The notes under the pieces: generated by a model
Told to the model about the DNA's origin: nothing
The model's input: the letters and a program-made list of their open reading frames with translations, nothing else
The model's database searches: none
NCBI GenBank assembly: GCA_943329505.2
Contig: CALQED020000037.1
Location: 1-8,662 of the forward strand
Length of the DNA: 8,662 nt
Direction: 5' to 3'
Source: Polynucleobacter meluiroseus
Lineage (GTDB): Bacteria > Pseudomonadota > Gammaproteobacteria > Burkholderiales > Burkholderiaceae
Shown: positions 1 through 6,751 of the stretch, piece after piece
Layout of the letters: each line of letters opens with the position of its first letter
Numbering within the stretch: the first letter of the stretch is position 1
Made by a program: the position numbers and the translations under genes

Positions 1-1
1 C

Positions 2-1585
2 TCGTCCCACCCCCTAATGGAGGCTTGGGCTTTTAAAGATGTTAGGAAGCTGTCTAAAGAACAGTTAGATCAAATCATCATTCAGGAATTAGCCAAGCTT
101 GATGACTCACAAAGACATGCTGGTGTCATGGATGTTCAAGAGTCCATGACTAAAGACCAATTCTTCGCTGACATCGCCAAAATCCAGGAATATATTCGCA
201 ATGGTGATGCTTATCAGATCAACCATACCTATCGTATTTGCGGCAAGACCTATGGTGCTCCACTAGCCTTATATCAACGCTTACGTGAACGTCAACCTGG
301 TAGATTTGGGGCTTATATCGCGCAGGGTTCTCGCCACCTTTTATCCCAATCACCTGAACTCTTTATCGAGCGTAAAGGCGATATCCTCAAAGCAATGCCG
401 ATGAAAGGCACTGCGAGCGCCCTCTCTGAAGCTGCTAGCACATTAGCAGATGACCCTAAAAATCAAGCTGAGAATGTGATGATTGTCGATCTCCTGCGAA
501 ATGATTTGAGTCGTATCTCTTTACCAAACACGGTCACCGTCCCAAACCTATTTAGCGTAGCAAGACATGGCGATGTCTTACAAATGACCTCTACCGTGCA
601 AGGTCAAGTAAAACCCGATATTGCATTGGCCGAGATATTCAATGCCGTCTTTCCCTGCGGCTCTATCACCGGTGCGCCCAAGAAACGCAGCATGGAAATT
701 ATTCAAGAGCTCGAATCACAAGATCGTGGCTATTATTGTGGTGCTTTAGGTTGGCTAGATCCTAATGGCGATTTTGCATTTAGCGTGCCTATTAGAACGG
801 TCGAGATAGAAGAAGAAAGCTTATCTCATGCCTCCACCTTTACCCTCGGAGTTGGAGCTGGTATTACGATTGATTCGGGTGCCCAGCAAGAGTGGCAAGA
901 ATGCCGTATTAAATCTGCATTCTTAATGAATCTTCCGAGCGCCACAGGTCTATTTGAAACGATGGCGGTATTGCGGGGTGAACCAGAACGATTAGAGCAA
1001 CACTTAGATCGTATGCAAGCTTCAGCCTCTACTTTAGGTATTGCTTTTGCTAGAGATCATGCAAAAGCTGCCATTTTGAATACCTGTACATTACTAGATC
1101 CGCATTTACCCTGGAGATTACGACTAGATTTGGGAGTCAATGGCGAATACTCTGCCACTACTGGTCCACTAGACTCACTAGAAGGGTCAGTTAAGATTTT
1201 CTGGGCACAAGACATACTACCGAGAGATTGCACCATGTTCAGTGGCGATGCCTTACTGCGTCATAAGATCAGCCAGCGCACGCTTTATGATGCTGCCTGG
1301 CAAGCCGCAGTCAAACTGGGTGGCTTTGATGCCTTATTCATTAATGAGCAAGGCTTTGTTACTGAAGGCGGCAGAACAAGTATTTTTGTTCAAGCCAAAG
1401 GCAGTTCAGAGTGGCTTACCCCGCCAGTAACAGCAGGCTTATTACCAGGCGTGATGCGTGCCGCCCTGCTAGCTGATCCTCAGATGAATGCCCGCGAGGC
1501 TAACCTGACTATTAAAGATGTTTCAATGGCTCATGCGATTATGCTTACTAATGCTTTAAGAGGTGCCATCAAGGCCCATTTCTAG
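2..1585 (+). CDS. pabB: Aminodeoxychorismate synthase component I fused to aminodeoxychorismate lyase (PabB-PabC), 5' partial
   Basis: Makes p-aminobenzoate for folate in the cytoplasm: the first domain aminates chorismate to aminodeoxychorismate (with a PabA glutaminase), the second removes pyruvate with PLP. The frame is open to the left edge, so the true start lies outside the window; an ATG at 17 is in frame but the chorismate-binding domain is already under way. Numbering from that ATG, domain 1 (about 1-305) shows the GDAYQINHTY segment (63-72), MPMKGT with the family lysine at 130, VDLLRND (157-163), GSITGAPK (215-222) and the GVGAGITIDSG block (278-288). Domain 2 (about 311-522), class IV aminotransferase fold, opens with GLFETM and has the expected PLP lysine K417 in HKISQRTLYD, TEGGRTSIF (449-457) and GLLPGVMR (474-481). 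Both active sites look intact. It is the first visible gene of a tight + strand operon. Function is assigned by family; the missing N-terminus cannot be judged. Confidence 0.93.
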   Translation, partial: SSHPLMEAWAFKDVRKLSKEQLDQIIIQELAKLDDSQRHAGVMDVQESMTKDQFFADIAKIQEYIRNGDAYQINHTYRICGKTYGAPLALYQRLRERQPGRFGAYIAQGSRHLLSQSPELFIERKGDILKAMPMKGTASALSEAASTLADDPKNQAENVMIVDLLRNDLSRISLPNTVTVPNLFSVARHGDVLQMTSTVQGQVKPDIALAEIFNAVFPCGSITGAPKKRSMEIIQELESQDRGYYCGALGWLDPNGDFAFSVPIRTVEIEEESLSHASTFTLGVGAGITIDSGAQQEWQECRIKSAFLMNLPSATGLFETMAVLRGEPERLEQHLDRMQASASTLGIAFARDHAKAAILNTCTLLDPHLPWRLRLDLGVNGEYSATTGPLDSLEGSVKIFWAQDILPRDCTMFSGDALLRHKISQRTLYDAAWQAAVKLGGFDALFINEQGFVTEGGRTSIFVQAKGSSEWLTPPVTAGLLPGVMRAALLADPQMNAREANLTIKDVSMAHAIMLTNALRGAIKAHF

Positions 1586-1594
1586 AAAGTCTGT

Positions 1595-2149
1595 ATGAAG
1601 TATTGCCCCAACTGCGCTGCGAACTTAACCGTCAAAATCCCGGTGGATGATTCTCGTGAACGTTATGTGTGTGAAGCCTGCGGCAGCATTCATTATCAAA
1701 ACCCTAGAAATGTGGTGGGCACTATCCCAGTTTATGGTGAACAAGTATTGCTGTGCCGTCGTGCAATTACCCCGCGCCATGGTTATTGGACTCTACCTGC
1801 AGGCTTTATGGAGTTAGGCGAAAGCACTAGCCATGGTGCTGCCAGAGAAACCCTTGAGGAAGCTGGAGCGATCGTAGAGATCGGCCCGCTCTACTCTTTA
1901 CTTAATGTCCCGCATGCTGAACAAGTCCACCTCTTTTATCTAGCGACTATGACTTCTCCCCAATTTGCTGCTGGTGAAGAAAGTCTTGAGGTCGCACTCT
2001 TTCATGAGCATGAGATTCCCTGGGATGAATTAGCCTTCCCAACCGTGAAACAAACCCTCACATGGTTTTTTGCCGACCGTGCAGCTGGTGTATTAGAAGG
2101 CCAGTTTCATGTGCGCAGTCGCGATGTGCTCTCTTCAGAGAAGATTTGA
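1595..2149 (+). CDS. Nudix hydrolase with N-terminal zinc ribbon
   Basis: A 184-residue cytoplasmic hydrolase expected to cleave a nucleoside diphosphate linked to another moiety. The N-terminus carries a zinc ribbon (Cys4, Cys7, Cys26, Cys29). A complete Nudix box spans residues 70-92: G70, E76, R84-E85, E88-E89 and G91, matching G-x5-E-x7-RE-x2-EE-x-G, so metal binding and catalysis should be intact. The ribbon resembles that of NudC-type proteins, but the protein is shorter and I do not see the NudC NADH-specificity motif, so the substrate is open (ADP-ribose, NAD(H)-like or another compound). The start lies 9 bp after the pabB stop, with no convincing ribosome binding site, and the gene ends 9 bp before aat. 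Position beside pabB raises the possibility of a folate-pathway pyrophosphatase role, which is inference only. Confidence 0.9.
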   Translation: MKYCPNCAANLTVKIPVDDSRERYVCEACGSIHYQNPRNVVGTIPVYGEQVLLCRRAITPRHGYWTLPAGFMELGESTSHGAARETLEEAGAIVEIGPLYSLLNVPHAEQVHLFYLATMTSPQFAAGEESLEVALFHEHEIPWDELAFPTVKQTLTWFFADRAAGVLEGQFHVRSRDVLSSEKI

Positions 2150-2158
2150 TTACGCCAC

Positions 2159-2896
2159 ATGAGTCAAATTCGTTGGCTAGGACCAAATGATGCCTTTCCA
2201 AACCCACTACAAGACCCAGATCCTGACCCTTCCGTTCCTGGACTAATCGCCGTCAGTGAACAGATTTATCCAGGACAGTTACTGCAGGCTTATCAACGAG
2301 GTATTTTTCCTTGGTATTCAGATAATCAACCCGTATTGTGGTGGTCTCCTGATCCACGAATGGTCTTAAAGCCTGAGCACTTTAAATGTAGCGAGTCTTT
2401 AAGAAAAAGCTTGCGCCTATTTTGCCAAGATACTCATTGCCAACTATTAGTTGATCAGGATTTTGGTGCAGTGATTCGAGCTTGCGCTACGAGTTCACGC
2501 AAAGATCAAGACGGTACCTGGATTACCCATGAAATCATGGATGCTTACACCACGATTCATGAGCAGGGTCATGCCCACAGCATCGCACTAGCTGAAAATG
2601 GACAGCTCATTGGCGGTCTTTATTGTGTTGCCTTGGGTGGAATGGTATTTGGCGAGTCGATGTTTAGCCTAAAACCTAATGCCTCCAAAATGGCCCTAGC
2701 AGCCTTAAGTGCCTGGTGCATCCAACATCAGGTAGCCATGATTGATTGTCAACAGGAGACCGCCCACCTGAGCTCTTTAGGGGCTGCACCGATATCCAGA
2801 GCGGAATTCTTGCAGCAACTGCAAGAATCATTAAATCACTCTAATATTGAATTACCTTGGAATTTTGATAAAAACATCCTGACACACTGGCTATGA
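2159..2896 (+). CDS. aat: Leucyl/phenylalanyl-tRNA--protein transferase
   Basis: Transfers Leu or Phe from aminoacyl-tRNA to the N-terminal Lys or Arg of proteins, creating a primary destabilising residue read by ClpS for ClpAP degradation. The 245 residues match the usual family length. Diagnostic blocks are the [11 protein letters not shown] segment (44-54), [11 protein letters not shown] (60-70), [11 protein letters not shown] (120-130), GHAHSIAL (137-144), the [20 protein letters not shown] block (151-170), NASK (174-177) and [15 protein letters not shown] (195-209). The GGDL-type stretch usually found just before the AYxxGIFPW motif reads VSEQI here (32-36), a local departure. The last four bases overlap the bpt start (ATGA), so translation of the two is probably coupled. 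No Shine-Dalgarno is visible before its own ATG. Confidence 0.95.
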   Translation: MSQIRWLGPNDAFPNPLQDPDPDPSVPGLIAVSEQIYPGQLLQAYQRGIFPWYSDNQPVLWWSPDPRMVLKPEHFKCSESLRKSLRLFCQDTHCQLLVDQDFGAVIRACATSSRKDQDGTWITHEIMDAYTTIHEQGHAHSIALAENGQLIGGLYCVALGGMVFGESMFSLKPNASKMALAALSAWCIQHQVAMIDCQQETAHLSSLGAAPISRAEFLQQLQESLNHSNIELPWNFDKNILTHWL

Positions 2897-3639
2897 CTCG
2901 GCTCAAAGAACTTCCCTTAACGACGCTGCAGTTCTATGCAACTGCACCTTATCCTTGCAGTTATTTGCCGAATAGAATTGCGCGCTCACAAGTAGCCACA
3001 CCATCTCATCTGATTCATGCAGATATTTACAATGAATTATTAAATGCGGGATTTCGTCGAAGTGGTCTATATACCTATCGCCCTTATTGCGATACCTGTA
3101 AAGCCTGCATTGCCACCCGCATTTTGGTCAATCAATTTATGCCCTCGCGTAGTCAGCGCCGTGCCTGGAAAAAAAATTTAGGCATGCAAGCCTTTGTCCT
3201 GAATTTGGGTTACCAGGAAGAGCACTATCAACTATATCAACGCTATCAAAATGAACGTCACGCGGGTGGCGACATGGATCACGATGATCAAGATCAGTAC
3301 ATGCAGTTTTTACTACAAAGTCGAGTGAACTCTCGCATTGTTGAATTTAGGGATGGTCCTCAGGATCCTCACCCTGGCCGTCTGCGCATGGTGAGCATGA
3401 TTGACATCTTGGAACAAGGCATCTCCTCGGTCTATACCTTTTACGATACCTCTGATAGCTCAGCGAGCTTTGGTAGCTATAGCATTCTGTGGCAAATTGA
3501 ACAGGCCAAAATACTCAAGCTGCCCTATCTCTATCTTGGCTACTATATTCAAGAAAGCGAAAAGATGTCTTACAAAACCAAGTACCAACCCATGGAAGGA
3601 TTAATTGACGATCATTGGCAGCCGCTGACTGGTTCATAA
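2893..3639 (+). CDS. bpt: Aspartate/glutamate leucyltransferase (Bpt)
   Basis: Transfers Leu from Leu-tRNA to proteins with N-terminal Asp or Glu, the second bacterial route to a ClpS-recognised N-degron. At 248 residues it has the family length. The N-terminal ATE-type domain shows [20 protein letters not shown] (14-33) with Cys22, then [11 protein letters not shown] with Cys66, Cys69 and Cys72, and the [12 protein letters not shown] run (84-95). The C-terminal GNAT-like transferase domain shows [17 protein letters not shown] (183-199), PYLYLGYYI (211-219) and MSYKTKYQP (225-233). These blocks mark the bacterial Bpt group rather than a eukaryote-type arginyltransferase, although older annotation often says arginyl-tRNA-protein transferase (ate). 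Substrate choice is inferred from the family. It overlaps aat by 4 bp and lies 9 bp before pyrD. Confidence 0.94.
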   Translation: MTRLKELPLTTLQFYATAPYPCSYLPNRIARSQVATPSHLIHADIYNELLNAGFRRSGLYTYRPYCDTCKACIATRILVNQFMPSRSQRRAWKKNLGMQAFVLNLGYQEEHYQLYQRYQNERHAGGDMDHDDQDQYMQFLLQSRVNSRIVEFRDGPQDPHPGRLRMVSMIDILEQGISSVYTFYDTSDSSASFGSYSILWQIEQAKILKLPYLYLGYYIQESEKMSYKTKYQPMEGLIDDHWQPLTGS

Positions 3640-3648
3640 TATCTATCC

Positions 3649-4683
3649 ATGATTGATCGCTATTCCCTTCTACGTCCTTGGCTGTTTTGCCTAGATCCAG
3701 AAAAAGCTCACAACCTCACGCTAACCAATTTAGACCGCGCGCAACGTTGGGGCTTATTAGAAAAGTTTGTTACTAAACCCATTGCTGATCCACATACATT
3801 GTGTGGAATCACATTTCCCAATCCAGTAGGACTTGCTGCAGGCTTAGATAAAGACGGTAAACATATCGATGCTCTCGCTGCCTTAGGTTTTGGTTTTTTA
3901 GAGATTGGGACAGTCACCCCACGTCCTCAGTCAGGCAATCCAAAACCACGGATGTTCCGACTATCGCAGGCTCAAGCATTGATTAATCGCATGGGCTTTA
4001 ATAATGATGGTGTTGATGCTTGTGTAGCCAGAGTACGGCGTTCTCATTTTTGGCAAAACGGTGGTGTTTTAGGCTTAAACATTGGTAAGAATGCAAGTAC
4101 GCCAATTGAAGAGGCTGCTCACGACTATGTCTTTGCCATGCAAGCCGTTTATGAAATCGCCTCCTACATCACGGTCAACATCTCTTCCCCAAACACCCAA
4201 CATCTGCGTGCCCTGCAAGGCGAAGCAATGTTGCGCACTTTACTCGGTAGTTTGGACGATGCCAGAAAACAGTTAAGCGATCGCTTTGGCGCCCGTAAAC
4301 CCTTGTTTCTGAAAATTGCACCTGATCTTGATGAAGATGATATTCATCTCATTGCCGATCTTTTAGTAGAGTTTGGCATTGATGGTGTGATTGCCACCAA
4401 CACCACCGTTGCGCGTGATGCAGTGCAAGGCATGGAACATAGTCAAGAAGCTGGTGGCCTATCTGGGGCGCCTGTTCGCAATGCATCGAATATCGTCATC
4501 AAGGCCCTCAAGGCAAGAATTGGTAATACGCTGCCCATCATTGGTGTTGGCGGCATTATGTCGGGCGCTGATGCTAGAGAAAAAATCATGATTGGCGCTA
4601 GCTTAGTTCAGCTCTATAGCGGCTTAATCTATCGAGGGCCAGACCTCGTTAATGAGTGCGCGAGAGCTTTAAGACAGCCTTAA
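3649..4683 (+). CDS. pyrD: Dihydroorotate dehydrogenase (quinone), class 2
   Basis: Oxidises dihydroorotate to orotate with FMN and passes electrons to membrane quinone, the fourth step of de novo UMP synthesis. The 344 residues include the N-terminal helical extension of class 2 enzymes (about 1-45), which binds the membrane and quinone. FMN/substrate blocks are [13 protein letters not shown] (58-70), [13 protein letters not shown] (82-94), NRMGFNNDG (113-121), NISSPNT (177-183) with Ser180 at the class 2 catalytic base position, KIAPDL (222-227), IATNTT (248-253), GGLSGAP (269-275), GVGGI (299-303) and [11 protein letters not shown] (321-331). The start is the ATG 9 bp after bpt; no ribosome binding site stands out. 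It appears to be the last gene of the operon, followed by two small stem-loops. Confidence 0.97.
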   Translation: MIDRYSLLRPWLFCLDPEKAHNLTLTNLDRAQRWGLLEKFVTKPIADPHTLCGITFPNPVGLAAGLDKDGKHIDALAALGFGFLEIGTVTPRPQSGNPKPRMFRLSQAQALINRMGFNNDGVDACVARVRRSHFWQNGGVLGLNIGKNASTPIEEAAHDYVFAMQAVYEIASYITVNISSPNTQHLRALQGEAMLRTLLGSLDDARKQLSDRFGARKPLFLKIAPDLDEDDIHLIADLLVEFGIDGVIATNTTVARDAVQGMEHSQEAGGLSGAPVRNASNIVIKALKARIGNTLPIIGVGGIMSGADAREKIMIGASLVQLYSGLIYRGPDLVNECARALRQP

Positions 4684-4694
4684 AGTTGCATTCT

Positions 4695-4730
4695 GGCTAA
4701 CGGTTGGCCTGAATCTGGACCTAAAGTCCA
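4695..4730 (+). other. Two adjacent small stem-loops after pyrD
   Basis: Twelve bases after the pyrD stop, GGCTAA (4695-4700) can pair with TTGGCC (4704-4709) through one G-T wobble around a 3-nt loop. A second stem, TGGAC (4716-4720) with GTCCA (4726-4730), has a 5-nt loop. Neither is followed by a T run, so they do not form a standard intrinsic terminator. They could mark the 3' end of the operon mRNA or be chance; energies were not computed. Confidence 0.3.
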
Positions 4731-4750
4731 AAATCCCGCTCAAAAAACGC

Positions 4751-4779
4751 ATTTCATAATATGCAATATGGGATGAAAT
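4751..4779. promoter_or_regulatory. Candidate operator: 7-bp inverted repeat upstream of the iclR-family gene
   Basis: ATTTCAT (4751-4757) and ATGAAAT (4773-4779) are perfect inverted arms, 22 bp apart centre to centre (about two helical turns), symmetric about 4765. The centre coincides with the expected -35 position for the -10 box at 4783. Overlapping it, CAATATGG occurs at 4764-4771 and again at 4785-4792, 21 bp apart. The arrangement suits repression by a dimer or pair of dimers, most simply autoregulation by the adjacent IclR-type protein. The protein-site link is inferred. Confidence 0.4.
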
Positions 4780-4782
4780 CGC

Positions 4783-4795
4783 TACAATATGGCCT
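4783..4795 (+). promoter_or_regulatory. -10 box for the iclR-family gene, predicting a leaderless transcript
   Basis: TACAAT (4783-4788) matches the sigma-70 -10 consensus in 5 of 6 positions. Transcription would begin about 7 nt later, at or next to the A of the ATG at 4796. No Shine-Dalgarno sequence precedes that ATG, which fits leaderless translation. The -35 region at a 17-bp spacing (TATGCA, 4760-4765) matches only 3 of 6 positions. Confidence 0.55.
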
Positions 4796-5620
4796 ATGAG
4801 TACTAGCAAAACTGTCAAAACCTCTAAAAATACTGGGGAAGTGGCTAAAACCGCTATCCAAGTGGTTGAGCGCATGATGAATTTGCTCGATGCCTTAGCC
4901 ATTCATGAGGAATCAAGCAGCCTCAAGAACCTCTCCGCAGAGACTGGTCTTCACCCTTCTACTGCTCACCGCATTTTGAATGACATGGTCGCCTGCAGAC
5001 TCGTAGAGCGCGGGGACGGTGGGACTTATCGATTGGGATTAAAACTCTTAGAGTTGGGCAATCTCGTCAAGGCAAGGCTCTCCGTGCGCGAAGCTGCTCA
5101 AGCACCAATGCGATCCCTACATAAAACCACCGGTGAAACTGTCAATCTCTCAGTGCGCCAAGGTGATGAAATTGTTTATATAGATCGTGCCTATAGTGAA
5201 CGCTCTGGGATGCAAGTAGTTCGTGCCATCGGTGGCCGCGCGCCTTTGCACTTAACCTCTGTTGGCAAGCTCTTCTTAGCCAGTGATGATGCCAACCAAG
5301 TCCGTGCCTATGTCACACGTACTGGTCTTTCAGGGCACACTCGAAACAGCATTACTGATTTAAGCAAACTCGAATCTGAACTCAATCTTGTCCGTAGAGT
5401 GGGTAGCGCTCGAGATAATGAAGAGCTTGAGCTTGGTGTGAGCTGTCTGGCTGCTGGTATTTTGGATGACACGGGTAAATTAGTTGCTGGTTTATCGCTG
5501 AGCGCCCCAACCGATCGTATTCAGGCGGATTGGCTGAAATCACTTCAAGAAACTGCCCTGCAAATCTCCAAGGGTATGGGCTATAAACCGAAGTCTGCTG
5601 AACCAGGTACTTCAACCTAG
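4796..5620 (+). CDS. IclR-family transcriptional regulator
   Basis: A cytoplasmic DNA-binding regulator of 274 residues, the usual IclR length. A Ser/Thr/Lys-rich N-terminal tail (1-20) leads into the winged helix-turn-helix (about 21-90), with the recognition region around AETGLHPSTAHRILNDM (48-64) and the wing around YRLGLKLLELG (78-88). The C-terminal effector domain (about 100-262) shows GETVNLSV (113-120), PLHLTSVGK (150-158) and the characteristic ARDNEELELGVSCLAA (205-220). The effector cannot be told from sequence. No catabolic operon lies beside it: pyrD is upstream on the same strand and pbpG converges downstream with 10 bp between stops, so its targets may be elsewhere, apart from likely autoregulation. 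The chosen ATG agrees with the promoter position; tandem in-frame ATGs at residues 27-28 would cut into the DNA-binding domain. Confidence 0.92.
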   Translation: MSTSKTVKTSKNTGEVAKTAIQVVERMMNLLDALAIHEESSSLKNLSAETGLHPSTAHRILNDMVACRLVERGDGGTYRLGLKLLELGNLVKARLSVREAAQAPMRSLHKTTGETVNLSVRQGDEIVYIDRAYSERSGMQVVRAIGGRAPLHLTSVGKLFLASDDANQVRAYVTRTGLSGHTRNSITDLSKLESELNLVRRVGSARDNEELELGVSCLAAGILDDTGKLVAGLSLSAPTDRIQADWLKSLQETALQISKGMGYKPKSAEPGTST

Positions 5621-5630
5621 CTCATCCACT

Positions 5631-6644
5631 TTACATTAAGCGACGTATCGGTTGCGTGCCAGATGGCATGCGCTCATACCAATCGCGCACACGTACCGCA
5701 TCAGCAAAACGAGATTGTGTGCCGACTGAATCTAGGAACACCAACAATAAAGGCGTGTTATTAACACGCGCTTGCATCACCAAACATTTTCCGGCTGCAT
5801 TAATAAAGCCTGTTTTTTGTAAGCCAATATCCATGTCTCCAGAGCGCACTAAACGATTGGTGTTCAAGAACTTTTGTGGGCGCTTAGCAATCATCATCGT
5901 TAAATCAGGCCAAGTGGAATACTCTCGAATCAACTTGTATTGGTATGCTGCGTTTAGCATGCGTGCTAAATCTTCTGCGGTAGCAACGTTATCACTCAGT
6001 AAGCCTGTTGGATCTGCAAAATGGGAATGCTCCATATTTAGCTCTTTTGCTTTGCGATTCATGGCTCCCACAAAAGCCGAGATACCTCCTGGGTAATTTC
6101 TACCTAAGGTATATGCAGCACGGTTCTCAGAGGACATCAGCGCCAACAACAAAGCTTCTTGACGGCTTAATACAGTGCCACCAGCAAGACGCGAGCTACG
6201 ATAGCTATGTACATCATCAGCATTAATCACCAAGGTCTCATCCAAGGGCAATTTGGAATCTAAGACCACCATGGCGGTCATCAGCTTGGTGATTGATGCA
6301 ATGGGTAAGCTAACTGTGGGATTTTTTTCGAAGTAAACCTCTTTAGTATCTTGATTCACCACCATCGCAACACTGGATTTAAGACTAAGGTCATCATGCT
6401 GGCCACGCAAGCCGAGGGCAGTTGCAAATGATGGTGGCGCGACGACTGCTGGCGCAGCAGATCGGGTTACGGTAACCCGAACGGTCTTTGGCTTCTTGGA
6501 TGATTTATTCTGTGCTTTAGTAGTTTTAGTGGTTTTGGCCTGATTGTCTTTATCTTTGCCGGCGGCAATGGCTGGCGCGATCTGGAGTGCGCCACTGGCA
6601 AAAACTAAGGCTATCGCAAAGAACCAAGCGCGCTTCAAACCCAT
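5631..6644 (-). CDS. pbpG: D-alanyl-D-alanine endopeptidase, PBP7/PbpG type
   Basis: A periplasmic penicillin-binding serine peptidase (S11 family) that cuts D-Ala-meso-DAP cross-links in peptidoglycan. I start it at 6644 (337 residues): GGAAGG lies 9 nt upstream (complement 6654-6659), and the protein then opens MGLKRAWFF, a clear signal peptide (1-28, ending AIAA). An in-frame ATG at 6722 adds 26 residues but has a poor ribosome binding site. After a Lys/Thr-rich linker (about 29-60), the catalytic domain carries SITK (117-120, Ser nucleophile), SEN (172-174) and KTG (277-279). RNYPGG, AMNRKAKELNM and HFADPTGLLSDN closely follow Escherichia PbpG. It lies 107 bp downstream of the transporter gene on the same strand, with no terminator seen between them, and converges on the iclR-family gene. 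Confidence 0.93.
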   Translation of the reverse strand: MGLKRAWFFAIALVFASGALQIAPAIAAGKDKDNQAKTTKTTKAQNKSSKKPKTVRVTVTRSAAPAVVAPPSFATALGLRGQHDDLSLKSSVAMVVNQDTKEVYFEKNPTVSLPIASITKLMTAMVVLDSKLPLDETLVINADDVHSYRSSRLAGGTVLSRQEALLLALMSSENRAAYTLGRNYPGGISAFVGAMNRKAKELNMEHSHFADPTGLLSDNVATAEDLARMLNAAYQYKLIREYSTWPDLTMMIAKRPQKFLNTNRLVRSGDMDIGLQKTGFINAAGKCLVMQARVNNTPLLLVFLDSVGTQSRFADAVRVRDWYERMPSGTQPIRRLM

Positions 6645-6653
6645 CCCAAAATA

Positions 6654-6659
6654 CCTTCC
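6654..6659 (-). promoter_or_regulatory. Shine-Dalgarno site that decides the pbpG start
   Basis: On the minus strand this reads GGAAGG, nine bases before the ATG at 6644. No comparable site precedes the longer in-frame ATG at 6722. This supports the shorter protein, which begins directly with a normal signal peptide. Confidence 0.65.
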
Positions 6660-6751
6660 AAAACTTTTAACATACGGAATGATAATTAAATTCCAGAGAA
6701 GCAATGGATTTATTCGCCCCATCTTGACTAATCCACACCACTAAACAACAT

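Noticed and set aside
4789..4806. ATG at 4789 opening a 5-codon frame overlapping the iclR start
   Set aside because: It would begin upstream of the predicted transcription start and ends almost at once, so it is probably chance rather than a leader peptide.
4669..4902. 77-residue minus-strand frame spanning the pyrD-iclR gap
   Set aside because: It overlaps the ends of both real genes and the iclR promoter; although partly hydrophobic, it has no ribosome binding site or family resemblance that I can see.
5656..6226. Long + strand reading frames (146 and 72 residues) opposite pbpG
   Set aside because: They lie antisense to a gene with all its catalytic motifs, show no family pattern, and have low-complexity composition typical of shadow frames.
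6676..6694. GGAAT-N9-ATTCC inverted repeat upstream of pbpG
   Set aside because: Five-base arms in AT-rich sequence are expected by chance, and no promoter could be placed with confidence around it.
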